A model generated the notes under the pieces. It was not told the DNA's origin. It saw only the letters and a program-made list of their open reading frames with translations, and made no database searches. Below are positions 23,874 to 32,100 of a stretch of DNA of 64,000 nucleotides, piece after piece. This stretch comes from Paenibacillus azoreducens (GTDB taxonomy: Bacteria > Bacillota > Bacilli > Paenibacillales > Paenibacillaceae). Positions within the stretch are counted from its first letter, which is position 1. Each line of letters opens with the position of its first letter. Where the stretch lies: NCBI RefSeq assembly GCF_021654775.1, contig NZ_AP025343.1, positions 6,353,501 to 6,417,500 on the forward strand, written 5' to 3'. The translations under genes and the position numbers were made by a program.

Positions 23874-25407
23874 TTCATCGTTACCTCTAAAAACTGGCGG
23901 CATTGTGCTGGGGCTGAATCAGCAACGTGGAAAGGAACGACTCTATTATGTAGGTGATGATGTCCATACGCTTTGTATCGGCGCTACACGCAGCGGTAAA
24001 TCCCGCTCGGTCGTCCTGCAATCCATTGGCCTATTGGCGCTTGCCGGTGAATCGCTTGTCATCTCCGATCCGAAAGCAGAGTTATTCCACTACAGCGCTC
24101 CCCTTCTGGAAAAGCTCGGTTATGAGGTACTCACGCTGGATTTTCGTCACCCGGAAAAGAGCCACCATTATAATTTGCTTCAACCGGTTATTGATGCCAC
24201 CCTGAGAGGAGATCAGGAGCAAGCCGAAATGTTAGCCTGGGACATGACGAATGTGCTGGTCGGCAAAGCGCAGGGCGAAAAAATTTGGACGAATGGCGAA
24301 ATGTCCGTTATCGCTGCCTCCATCCTGAGCGTCATTTGGGACAATATCAAGCGGCCGGAATATCAGAATATGACGAACGTATATTGGTTCCTCGCCGAAA
24401 TGAACAGGCCAACGGGCAACAAAACACCGATGCAGGAGTACATCAAGCGTCTGCCGCAGCAACATCCGGCGCGAGCGCTGCTCAGTATCTCCGACATTGC
24501 CCCATCGCGTACTAAAGGCAGCTTCTTTACCTCGGCGCTCACGACACTGCGATTGTTTACGTCCAAGTCTATCTATGCGATTACCCATAAAAGCGACTTT
24601 TCTTTAGCCGACCTTGGCGAGAAGAAACAGGCGCTTTTTATTATTTTGCCGGATGAAAAGACGACCTTCTATCCGGTGGCCTCGCTGATGATTTCTCAGC
24701 TATACGAGCTATTGACAGCTGAGGCCGACAAACGCGGCGGACGGCTCAAGCGGCGTGTCAACTTTCTGCTCGACGAGTTTGGAAACTTTACGCCGATTGC
24801 CGATTTTACGAACAAATTGACGGTCGGCGGCGGACGCGGGATGCGCTTCAATCTGTTTGTGCAGAGTTTCGAACAGCTAAAGGAAAAATACGACGATCAT
24901 GTGGCGAGTACGATCAAATCGAACTGCCAAACGTGGATTTATTTGCAGGCAGACGACTTGGAAACGCTACGTGAAGTCAGCGAGAAACTCGGAACCTACA
25001 CCACCTCCAGCTATCAGTTGTCCGCCTCCCACGGAAAGTATACGACGCCAAGCACATCCCATAGTCTCAATCTGTTGGAGCGCAAGTTGCTAACCATAGA
25101 TGAAGTGCGCCGCATCTCCCGTCCTTATCAACTCGTCCTCTCCCGCAGTCATCCTGCGATGATGTTCGCTCCCGATTTAAGTGCTTGGGCTTTCAATCGC
25201 ATGATGGGACTTGGCGACAAGGAGCATAATCGCCGAGTACGAGAAGAACGGGAAAAGCGAAGGCCCATCCGAACCGACACCCGAGAGGAGGTGAAACTGT
25301 GGAACATATGGGTGTATTACCAGAAGGACATCGCAAGGCAATTAGCCGAACAGCAACGCGCGGCAGCCGCGCAAAACGGATTTCCGCCTTTTTCTTCCGA
25401 AGAGTAG
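23836..25407 (+). CDS. VirD4/TraG type IV coupling protein, ATPase part
   Basis: 523 residues from the ATG at 23836 behind AGGAGG. It lacks a membrane anchor, which the preceding gene supplies. GGIVLGLNQQ opens the ATPase domain, followed by Walker A GATRSGKSRSVV (about residues 48-59), SDPKAELFHY, Walker B VNFLLDEFGNF and LFVQSFEQLKEKY. Family members couple the relaxase-DNA complex to the secretion channel and pump DNA. The usual length is about 600-700 residues in one chain, so the split form is about the normal total. It overlaps the upstream gene by 38 bp and the pilin gene by about 110 bp. Confidence 0.9.
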   Translation: MKLFHPKTIPKLDSSLPLKTGGIVLGLNQQRGKERLYYVGDDVHTLCIGATRSGKSRSVVLQSIGLLALAGESLVISDPKAELFHYSAPLLEKLGYEVLTLDFRHPEKSHHYNLLQPVIDATLRGDQEQAEMLAWDMTNVLVGKAQGEKIWTNGEMSVIAASILSVIWDNIKRPEYQNMTNVYWFLAEMNRPTGNKTPMQEYIKRLPQQHPARALLSISDIAPSRTKGSFFTSALTTLRLFTSKSIYAITHKSDFSLADLGEKKQALFIILPDEKTTFYPVASLMISQLYELLTAEADKRGGRLKRRVNFLLDEFGNFTPIADFTNKLTVGGGRGMRFNLFVQSFEQLKEKYDDHVASTIKSNCQTWIYLQADDLETLREVSEKLGTYTTSSYQLSASHGKYTTPSTSHSLNLLERKLLTIDEVRRISRPYQLVLSRSHPAMMFAPDLSAWAFNRMMGLGDKEHNRRVREEREKRRPIRTDTREEVKLWNIWVYYQKDIARQLAEQQRAAAAQNGFPPFSSEE

Positions 25408-25733
25408 AAGCTTTGATCCGCTTTTCTTCAGTGGCAGCGGGCGCCCTCTTTGGTTTCCTTTGCTTAACGTCTTCCGTTTCTGCAAACAGCATTCAGGATA
25501 GTAAATTAGCCAAAGGGACGGAGAAACTGATCGGAGACGCCACCACATGGCTGATGATACTGGCTCCCGTTGTAACCGGACTGCTCATTATTTATTTCTT
25601 TATTCGCCGATCGGCTGCTGACGAAATGGACACCAAAAAGTGGAACAACCGTATTATCGTCGCGGTTGTGTCTTGTATCGGTGCAGTGCTTGGTTCAGCC
25701 TTGCTCAACGTCATTATCGGTTATTACAAGTAA
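25299..25733 (+). CDS. VirB2/TrbC-like conjugative pilin
   Basis: 144 residues. The GTG at 25299 has an excellent ribosome site (AGGAGGTG), which puts the start inside the VirD4 gene. A basic N-region is followed by a signal peptide (VAAGALFGFLCLTSSVSANS; cleavage near residue 63). The mature part of about 80 residues has two hydrophobic helices (DATTWLMILAPVVTGLLIIYFF and RIIVAVVSCIGAVLGSALLNVIIG) joined by a charged loop. This is the VirB2/TrbC pilin layout. A TTG at 25411 could also start a shorter precursor. It is followed by a hairpin that may stabilise its mRNA. Confidence 0.75.
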   Translation: MEHMGVLPEGHRKAISRTATRGSRAKRISAFFFRRVEALIRFSSVAAGALFGFLCLTSSVSANSIQDSKLAKGTEKLIGDATTWLMILAPVVTGLLIIYFFIRRSAADEMDTKKWNNRIIVAVVSCIGAVLGSALLNVIIGYYK

Positions 25734-25737
25734 GACC

Positions 25738-25759
25738 AGCCTGCTGATATCGGCAGGCT
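25738..25759 (+). terminator. Intercistronic hairpin after the pilin gene
   Basis: AGCCTGC pairs perfectly with GCAGGCT around TGATATCG, followed by ATTTCATTT. It may be a weak terminator or an mRNA 3' stabiliser that raises pilin levels over the downstream genes. Confidence 0.5.
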
Positions 25760-25796
25760 ATTTCATTTCCAATATCCATTTAGGAGGCTACTTTTT

Positions 25797-28626
25797 ATGA
25801 AACAATGGCTGCAAAAGAAATTCATTCGTCCGGTAATCAAAGCAAAGAAAGCGGTAAGTAACCGCCGCGGAGAAGGTTTCGTGGATACGGCGGGTGCGTC
25901 CGTAAGAGCATAGTGACTGCACAAAGTCACTGTGTTCGCGGACGATGAGAAAATCTGCTTTGGCAAGCAGCAATGAAACATATCCAAATCATTGTCATCA
26001 TCCCATTTATCCAAAAGGGAAACCTGGCGGGGAGTGTAGCATATGGGAAAATCCCTAAGTCAGCCTAACGATCAAGGCTGCGACTGCAAGGGTGAGATGA
26101 AACGTCAAAGACGAGGATCAAGGCTGAATTGCTTGAAGGATAGTCCGAGGGGTCATAGTCGAGACCTTAACGCAGGATCGTTGCAGCGTTAAGCGGTGCA
26201 GGAGCTGCATAGACTGCGGGTGCAGCCGTCCGGGATATGTGTACCGACCAACTGGAGTAACCAGTAAAGGACGAACGTCCGATCCGACACTTTGACATGC
26301 CTGTTTCTCATCGTCTAAACGGAGATTGCCTAAACCGGAACGCCGGAAAATCGGCTATGCGTAATGCCGCGAGGGGATAAATTTCAAGGGCTGACCCCCA
26401 AGAAAGATGACGCTGAATATCTGGCAAGGCAACGGAGCTTCCATAGTAGTCCGAGAACCCTGAATGGACAGGGAAAGCCGTAAAATCGGATGCGGATAAT
26501 GCCGCTCACATGGCGAAGGGAAGCAGTCTGTCTCTTAATACAAAGAATGGAAGGATGCGAGAGGCATTGCGAAATCCAGTTGAAGTATTAAACAGTCTAT
26601 CTAACCAAGCATGCAAGGAAGGCTATCGCTACGAACGTCTGTACCGCAACCTGTACAACGTAGAGTTCTTTCTGCTGGCTTATCAAAATATCTACGCCAG
26701 CGAAGGCAATATGACGGCAGGAACCGATGGTCAAACCATCGACGGTATGGGCGTAGCGAGAATCGAAACACTGATTGCCCGTTTGAAAGACCACAGCTAT
26801 CAGCCTCATCCGGCGCGGCGTACTTACATCAACAAAAAGAACGGCAAGAAACGCCCGCTGGGTATCCCCTCCTTCGAGGACAAGCTGGTGCAGGAAGTGG
26901 TCCGCCTGATACTGGAGAGTATTTATGAGCCGACCTTTTCAAATCTATCTCACGGATTCCGTCCAAAGCGAAGCTGCCATACTGCTCTGCTGCAACTGCA
27001 AGCCCATTTTACCGGAACCAAGTGGTTTATTGAGGGAGACATTAAAGGATTCTTCGACAATATTGACCATACTGTATTGATCCAACTTCTGCGCAAACGA
27101 ATTCGGGATGAATACTTTATCGCACTCATCTGGAAATTCCTTAAAGCGGGTTATGTCGAGGATTGGACCCTTCATGCCACATATTCCGGGACGCCGCAAG
27201 GCTCTATTGTCAGTCCGATTCTATCGAACATCTATTTGAACGAACTGGATGGCTACATGGAGCGGTTGATGAGGCAGTTCAACAGCGGCCAAAAGCGAAC
27301 CAAAAGTGAGGCTTATGCCCATCTGGAACAAAAGCTGAAATACATGCGCTATAATAAGTGTTCCTCTTCCAACTGGGAAAAGCTTGATGCAGCAGAAAAG
27401 CAGCAAGCGGTGAAAACAATCAAAGGGATTCGCAGCGCCATGCACCAAACCGCCTACTCTGACCCGCAAGACAGTAGCTACAGGCGTCTTTTCTACATCC
27501 GGTATGCAGATGATTGGCTGTGCGGTGTCATCGGCAGCAAGGCGGATGCGGAGGAAATCAAGACGAACATCAAGGCATTTCTGGCCGACACGCTCAAACT
27601 GGAGCTATCGGAGGAGAAGACCCTGATTACCCATGCCCATGACAAAGCGCGTTTTCTCGGGTACGACATTTTTGTTGCGGACAATGAAAGCCTGCGAAAA
27701 GACAAAAATGGGTATACCCGGCGCACCCGTAATGGCAAGGTTAAATTGTTCGTCCCCCGTGAAAAGTGGCAGAACAAGCTCATCGAATACAAAGCTCTGG
27801 AAATCAGCGTTCACAGCGGTCAAGAAGTATTCCGCCCGACTCATCGCACGTACCTCATCAGCAATGACGACCTGGAGATCCTGAACCAATACAATGCTGA
27901 AATCCGGGGCATGTACAATTATTACCGCATCGCGGATAACGTAAGTGTCCTCGGTCACTTCAATTATGTGATGAAGTTCAGCATGTTCAAAACCTTTGGG
28001 GCCAAATACAAGCTTCGTATCAGCCAAGTGCGGAAGAAGTACGGATATAAACGCTTTGGCGTAAAATACCGCACGAAAGCAGGCAAAAAGACCTTGTATT
28101 TTTACGATGGTGGCTTCAAGAAGGATCAAACAGGAACAGCCAACGCCGATGTGGACATGGTTCCCAAAGTGTTTCGCAACAGTAATCCGACAAGTCTGAT
28201 TACGCGGCTAAAAGCCAGCCGCTGCGAATGGTGTGAGACGGAAAATGTCTGTCTGGAAATTCACCATGTCCGCAAGTTAAAAGACTTGAAGGGCAAAAAA
28301 CGTTGGGAGCGGCTGATGATCTCCCGAAGACGCAAGACATTGGCCTTGTGCGGTCCATGTCATGATCGTCTGCATGCTGGAAAGCTAGACTGATAGACAG
28401 ATGGAGAGCCGGATACGCTGAGAGGTGTACGTCCGGTTCGGAGGGGAGTGTTTGAAGACCTGCCGCTCGTAAAACGGCAAGGCGTTGGGCGCTTACCCTA
28501 CTCAAGATTCTTATGGCTGTTGTCATTGGGGCGCTCGTCTTGGCCGGTCTGTATATGCTCTTTGGTGATACCATTTTACCGACGCTGAAACAACGAATTC
28601 AGGAAATGTTCAATTACAGGGGATAA
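25797..28626 (+). CDS. DUF6133-like small membrane protein, interrupted by a group II intron
   Basis: Exon 1 is 25797-25893 and exon 2 is 28502-28626. Joined they give exactly 222 nt: 73 residues and a stop. The joined protein begins MKQWLQKKFIRPVIKAKKAV, then RRGEGFVDTA/VKILMAVVIG across the junction, one transmembrane helix, and a tail ending QEMFNYRG. This matches the DUF6133 proteins of Firmicutes conjugative elements (pattern GDGFIDTAVKIL ... LFGDTVLP). The junction falls inside one Val codon (G/TC). Without splicing the product stops after about 38 residues. The RRGEGFVD motif before the helix suggests a pseudopilin. The family is likely, the role inferred. Confidence 0.85.
26510..28393 (+). 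CDS. ltrA: Group II intron reverse transcriptase/maturase with HNH endonuclease
   Basis: 627 residues. Reverse transcriptase blocks are clear: RRTYINKKNGKKRPLGIPSF, FIEGDIKGFFDNIDH, YSGTPQGSIVSPILSNIYL and the active site FYIRYADDW (about residue 329). After it come the maturase X domain (about 440-530) and a C-terminal HNH/zinc-type endonuclease domain (CEWCETENVCLEIHH ... LALCGPCHDRLH). It would bind its own intron RNA, aid splicing, nick the DNA target and copy the intron in. All domains look intact. It lies inside the intron and is not part of the transfer machinery. Confidence 0.95.
   Translation: MAKGSSLSLNTKNGRMREALRNPVEVLNSLSNQACKEGYRYERLYRNLYNVEFFLLAYQNIYASEGNMTAGTDGQTIDGMGVARIETLIARLKDHSYQPHPARRTYINKKNGKKRPLGIPSFEDKLVQEVVRLILESIYEPTFSNLSHGFRPKRSCHTALLQLQAHFTGTKWFIEGDIKGFFDNIDHTVLIQLLRKRIRDEYFIALIWKFLKAGYVEDWTLHATYSGTPQGSIVSPILSNIYLNELDGYMERLMRQFNSGQKRTKSEAYAHLEQKLKYMRYNKCSSSNWEKLDAAEKQQAVKTIKGIRSAMHQTAYSDPQDSSYRRLFYIRYADDWLCGVIGSKADAEEIKTNIKAFLADTLKLELSEEKTLITHAHDKARFLGYDIFVADNESLRKDKNGYTRRTRNGKVKLFVPREKWQNKLIEYKALEISVHSGQEVFRPTHRTYLISNDDLEILNQYNAEIRGMYNYYRIADNVSVLGHFNYVMKFSMFKTFGAKYKLRISQVRKKYGYKRFGVKYRTKAGKKTLYFYDGGFKKDQTGTANADVDMVPKVFRNSNPTSLITRLKASRCEWCETENVCLEIHHVRKLKDLKGKKRWERLMISRRRKTLALCGPCHDRLHAGKLD
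28406..28439 (+). ncRNA. Group II intron domain V
   Basis: A 34-nt hairpin, GAGCCGGATACGC ... GTACGTCCGGTTC, with the typical GAGAGGT-type tip. This is the most conserved part of the ribozyme and carries the catalytic triad region. The domain VI stem (with AAAACGG bulge region) follows before the splice site at 28501/28502. Confidence 0.9.
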
Positions 28627-28681
28627 GTCCTGCCTGGAGCGGAAGCGGCGTTACCGCCGCTTTCCCGGAAAGGAGGAATCG

Positions 28682-29518
28682 GTGGATAAAATTCTATTGT
28701 TACTCATTATCGCCATTCTAAATGGCACGCTCATCTACATGGATACGTTGTTGAAAGACATCATCCCCATCTCTCTTTATGCAGAGCGTTACATGACGCT
28801 TTCCACCGGTGTGGATCTTGCTGAGAGTTTGTATGATATCCTATTCAGCTTTGGCGTCGCGCTTATGATCTTGAAGTTTTTGAAAAAAGGATTTGAAATT
28901 TATGTCCTTTGGACGGACGGCGATCCGGATGAGGAACCGCTGTTTTTGCTCACCAACTTTTTCCGGGCCATGGCCGTCGCCATCTGCTTTCCCACCATCT
29001 ACACGTGGCTCGGTCAGATCGTAGAGGAATTAACCGACCGGCTGCTGGTCGTCATTGGCCAATCCACCGATTATAACTGGCAGTATTGGGTGGACAGCAT
29101 CAGTTCATTGGGACTCGTGACGGCCATTTTCGGTCTAATCTTTGTTGTCTGCTTCTTCATTCTTTATTTCCAATTTCTGATGCGCGGGCTGGAGATGTTT
29201 ATTTTGCGGGTCGGTATTCCACTTGCTTGCGCAGGGCTGCTGGATAATGATCGAGGCATCTTTCGCGCCTATGCGCAGAAATTCATGCAATCGATGCTGG
29301 CCGTCGTCATTCAAATCGCACTAGCCAAATTGGGCGTTGGCCTGATGTTGCAAGACCATATTTTTTGGGGTATGGCTTGCATGGTGGTAGCGATTCGGAC
29401 GCCTCGATTCCTGTCTGACTTCCTGATTACAACCGGTGGGGGCGGCGGTGTCGTGAACAACGTCTACCAGAGCGTAAGGCTAGTCGGCATGGCCCGAAAG
29501 CTCATAAAGGCCGGGTGA
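28682..29518 (+). CDS. VirB6/TrbL-like polytopic conjugation protein
   Basis: 278 residues, GTG start behind GGAAAGGAGG. At least six hydrophobic segments are visible (about 4-22, 50-70, 93-115, 140-170, 180-200 and 215-250). There is a conserved-looking cytoplasmic loop, YVLWTDGDPDEEP, and the C-terminus carries a GGGGG stretch. This topology and location match the VirB6/TrbL inner-membrane channel proteins of Firmicutes conjugative elements. It is in the same operon as the DUF6133 gene and is followed 4 bp later by a small membrane protein. It probably forms the membrane part of the DNA channel. Confidence 0.78.
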   Translation: MDKILLLLIIAILNGTLIYMDTLLKDIIPISLYAERYMTLSTGVDLAESLYDILFSFGVALMILKFLKKGFEIYVLWTDGDPDEEPLFLLTNFFRAMAVAICFPTIYTWLGQIVEELTDRLLVVIGQSTDYNWQYWVDSISSLGLVTAIFGLIFVVCFFILYFQFLMRGLEMFILRVGIPLACAGLLDNDRGIFRAYAQKFMQSMLAVVIQIALAKLGVGLMLQDHIFWGMACMVVAIRTPRFLSDFLITTGGGGGVVNNVYQSVRLVGMARKLIKAG

Positions 29519-29522
29519 AGAA

Positions 29523-29732
29523 ATGATTACGCTAGAGGAACTGGCCCAGGCGATTATCGTACTCATTCGCCTGGGCTGCGTTTTCCGTTTCATCTATTGC
29601 ATGGTGCGCCTTTCAGGAGCCGACGATGAAGCAACCAAATACAAAAAGCGCACGCGCAATGTCGTATTGTTTTATCTGCTCGCAGAAAGCATCTGGCAAG
29701 TGAAGGACATTATTCAGTATTACTACCAGTAA
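29523..29732 (+). CDS. Small conserved membrane protein of the transfer operon
   Basis: 69 residues. Two hydrophobic helices (about 7-28 and 44-62) flank a charged loop, SGADDEATKYKKRTRN. It starts 4 bp after the VirB6-like gene, with GAAG before the ATG. I know no named function, but small two-helix proteins of this kind are regular partners of VirB6-like proteins in these elements. It is the last gene before a cargo gene on the other strand. Confidence 0.65.
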   Translation: MITLEELAQAIIVLIRLGCVFRFIYCMVRLSGADDEATKYKKRTRNVVLFYLLAESIWQVKDIIQYYYQ

Positions 29733-29803
29733 CAGAGGTTTCCCTCCCTATCACAGGGGAAAGCGGAACCTGCATCTATGAGCCCCTGCAAATCTTAATC
29801 GTT

Positions 29804-30403
29804 TCACTTAACCGCATTCGCTCTCTCCATAATTTCCTTTACAATTGAATCTTTTGCATCTGCATAATCTTGCACGTGACGCCATTGATGTCGTGCCAAG
29901 CTACGCTTCACTTGTGCATACACGTCCCGGTCGGAGTCGTTCGCTTTGAGCCAATTGCGGAAAAGCAACATTCGCTCGATTTCGGACGCCCCCTGGCTAA
30001 ATACGTGAAGATTAATTGCTGTATCGGGACCTTGGAATAGACGGTGTTCAAACCAATCGGGTTCCCGTATGTGTAGCGTGTACCCCTCTTCCTCCAAGTC
30101 AGGAACGTAGGCCGTTTCGTCCGCAGAATTCTCTACTACCAGCAGCATATCGATGATTGGCTTGGCACATAATCCTGGCACCGAAGTAGATCCAACATGC
30201 TCCAATTGCAGAACCTTGTTTCCAAGTATTGAACGAATTCGTTCGGCCTCTTGCTCGAAAATTTTAGGCCAGTGCGGATCATAATCCTGGAGAATTATGG
30301 ATGTGTTGTGAGGCTTCAGTTCACCAATCGTTGCTTTCTGAAGCCTTTCCTCACTGGTAGATGCCATATTTGAATGATTATGATTCGATGTCAAATACTC
30401 CAC
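29804..30403 (-). CDS. GrpB family nucleotidyltransferase-like protein (cargo)
   Basis: 199 residues, GTG start at 30403; a TTG three codons later fits the GGTGGAG site equally well. The GrpB/UPF0157 pattern is clear: LQDYDPHWPKIFEQEAERIRSILG, then LEHVGSTSVPGLCAKPIIDMLLVV with the GSTS and D-x-L motif of the nucleotidyltransferase fold, and INLHVFSQGASEIERMLLFRNWL. The biochemical role of the family is poorly known. It is the only minus-strand gene inside the transfer region, a typical sign of a passenger gene inserted between two operon parts. Confidence 0.9.
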   Translation of the reverse strand: MEYLTSNHNHSNMASTSEERLQKATIGELKPHNTSIILQDYDPHWPKIFEQEAERIRSILGNKVLQLEHVGSTSVPGLCAKPIIDMLLVVENSADETAYVPDLEEEGYTLHIREPDWFEHRLFQGPDTAINLHVFSQGASEIERMLLFRNWLKANDSDRDVYAQVKRSLARHQWRHVQDYADAKDSIVKEIMERANAVK

Positions 30404-30555
30404 CCGCTTTCTTTCATATTTGATATGAAAACGCTAAGCTCTTCAATATACCACAAATGTATATCGAAGCAAAGGCCTGTACCTTCCCCTTTCCTTACCC
30501 TCTATCCCTTGTTCTTAATTCTTTTCAATCGGAAAAAGGAGGTTCCTACTTTACC

Positions 30556-30891
30556 ATGGATCAAAATCAATCTCTATACATTCCCTTAGGCGTCAAGCCG
30601 GAAGCCGAGTGGTTTCCCGGCTTCGGTAAACATCAGCTTGGTCAATCATCTATTGGCTCACTTGCTGCTGTTGTAGTCGCCCTATGTCTTTGGCTGATGG
30701 GCAGAAGTGTTCCGCTCGCAGTGGTTACTTTCCTGATCGGCGTGTCCGCCTCTGTGATGATGACAACCAAGGACCGTCATAATTTGTCTGTACTGGATCA
30801 GATCATGTTTATGATTCGTTATGCCAAGTCTCAGAAGTTCTACCCTTATCGCAGTTTAAACACTTGGACTACGACGGAATACAAGCTATGA
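30556..30891 (+). CDS. VirB3/PrgI-like membrane protein
   Basis: 111 residues from the ATG at 30556 behind AAAAAGGAGG. After a short N-terminus (SLYIPLGVKPEAEWFPGFG) there are two adjacent transmembrane helices (about 32-52 and 54-72) and a basic C-terminal tail ending KFYPYRSLNTWTTTEYKL. Small proteins with this two-helix hairpin near the N-terminus are VirB3 or PrgI type partners of VirB4. The stop overlaps the next start (ATGA). The assignment rests on topology and context. Confidence 0.6.
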   Translation: MDQNQSLYIPLGVKPEAEWFPGFGKHQLGQSSIGSLAAVVVALCLWLMGRSVPLAVVTFLIGVSASVMMTTKDRHNLSVLDQIMFMIRYAKSQKFYPYRSLNTWTTTEYKL

Positions 30892-31334
30892 TGCACACAG
30901 AAACCGCCACCGCCTTACTGATACAGGGGATGTTATTTTCTACGCTTCTTCTTATTGCTAGTTTTCACGACATTCGCACACGCGAGGTCCCCAATTGGGT
31001 GCCGATCGCCTTAATCGGCTCAGGCTTGCTCCAGTTCCAGCTTGTTCCGGCTCTTATCGGCCTCGTATCTACCAGCTTGCCTTATCTGCTTGCCGCTGTT
31101 ACCACAAACGGAAAAATCGGCGGCGGCGATATTACGCTGATGGCAGCCTGTGGTTTTGTTTTGGGCCCAGTCGGCGGCCTTCTGCAAAGCATTATCGGGT
31201 TAACATTCGTTTTGCTCTTCGCGATAGGAATCGTTTATCGTCATGGGCTTAAAAAAACCAAGCAAACCGCCTTCCCGCTCGTTCCTTTTCTTACGGCAGG
31301 CGGTTTGCTCACGTTTACATTACTTTATTTGTGA
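30888..31334 (+). CDS. A24 prepilin peptidase (TadV/CpaA-like)
   Basis: 148 residues from the ATG at 30888, overlapping the previous stop. The protein is a compact polytopic peptidase with both catalytic aspartates visible: SFHDIRTREVPNW (segment 1-2 loop) and GKIGGGDITLMA (the G-x-G-D motif). This is the short Tad type without the methylase domain. It would remove basic leader peptides from prepilin-like proteins. Within this element the candidates are the DUF6133, DUF4320 and TadE-like proteins. It opens the run of Tad-type genes. Confidence 0.9.
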   Translation: MMHTETATALLIQGMLFSTLLLIASFHDIRTREVPNWVPIALIGSGLLQFQLVPALIGLVSTSLPYLLAAVTTNGKIGGGDITLMAACGFVLGPVGGLLQSIIGLTFVLLFAIGIVYRHGLKKTKQTAFPLVPFLTAGGLLTFTLLYL

Positions 31335-31359
31335 TTGACGAAGGAGGATATTCCAATTC

Positions 31360-32100
31360 ATGAATTGGCTAAAAAACCGTACCGTTCTGGGGATAAGTTG
31401 CATAATCTTATCCCTTATCCTTTGTCTCGGCATTGCGCCGCTGTTGAATCGAAGCGCCAGTGAAAAAGTCGCGATTGCCCGCATCGTTCAAGAGGTAGCC
31501 GAGGGCGAGGCCATCACTGCCGCTCATGTAGAGACCGTGTATGTAGGAGCCTACAATCTGCCCACTGACGTGCTAAAATCCGAAGACCAAGTTGTCGGAC
31601 AGTATGCCGCGGCGGATCTGAAAGTTGGAGATTATTTGCTCCCTTCCAAATTGTCAGCCTCTCCCCTCGATGCTTATTTAACCCGTCTGGACGGACAGAG
31701 ACAAGCCTTGTCGGTTACAATCAAAAGCCTCGCAGCGGGCCTTTCCGGCAAGCTTCAACCTGGTGATATTGTTAGCTTATTCGCCACCGACTACGGCGAC
31801 TTTCGCACAACCACGTTGCCCCCGGAACTGCAATACGTAGAAGTGCTGTCGGTTACGACCAGCAGTGGTCTGGATGCCCAAACCACAGCAAACGATCAAA
31901 ACGAAAGAGAACTGCCTTCCACACTTACCTTGCTCGTCCGGCCTGAGCAAGCCGTATTGCTGACCGACATTGAAAGCAAAGGAAAACTACATGCGGCATT
32001 GGTTTATCGGGGAGATGCGGCAACAACACAGTTATTCCTCGATAAACAAGAAGCGTATTTCTCGTCCAAATCACAACCGGAGGATGTTGCTCATGAGTAA
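31360..32100 (+). CDS. CpaB/RcpC-like pilus assembly protein with SAF domain
   Basis: 246 residues. One N-terminal membrane anchor (about 9-29) is followed by an extracellular SAF domain (IVQEVAEGEAITAAHVETVYVGAYNLP ... VGDYLLPSKL), then a CpaB-type C-terminal domain (ALSVTIKSLAAGLSGKLQPGDIVSLFAT). CpaB/RcpC proteins are part of Tad/Flp pilus systems and interact with the cell wall or the pilus base. It lies 25 bp after the prepilin peptidase gene and overlaps the next gene. The family is clear. Confidence 0.88.
   Translation: MNWLKNRTVLGISCIILSLILCLGIAPLLNRSASEKVAIARIVQEVAEGEAITAAHVETVYVGAYNLPTDVLKSEDQVVGQYAAADLKVGDYLLPSKLSASPLDAYLTRLDGQRQALSVTIKSLAAGLSGKLQPGDIVSLFATDYGDFRTTTLPPELQYVEVLSVTTSSGLDAQTTANDQNERELPSTLTLLVRPEQAVLLTDIESKGKLHAALVYRGDAATTQLFLDKQEAYFSSKSQPEDVAHE

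Larger units (their letters stand above)
25894..28501 (+). mobile_element. Complete group II intron (2608 bp)
   Basis: The 5' end is GTGCG, the standard group II start. The 3' end is CCCTAC, an AY end. Domain V is at 28406-28439, followed by a domain VI stem. The reverse transcriptase/maturase reading frame lies in the domain IV region. The first 600 bp (25894-26509) are the ribozyme domains I-III and contain no gene. The boundaries are set independently by the host gene: only this excision restores the reading frame and a family-like protein. With an intact ribozyme core and maturase it is likely able to splice and retrohome. Confidence 0.92.

Noticed and set aside
25763..26014. Minus-strand frame at the 5' end of the group II intron
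   Set aside because: Covered by exon 1 and by intron domain I, which are better supported.
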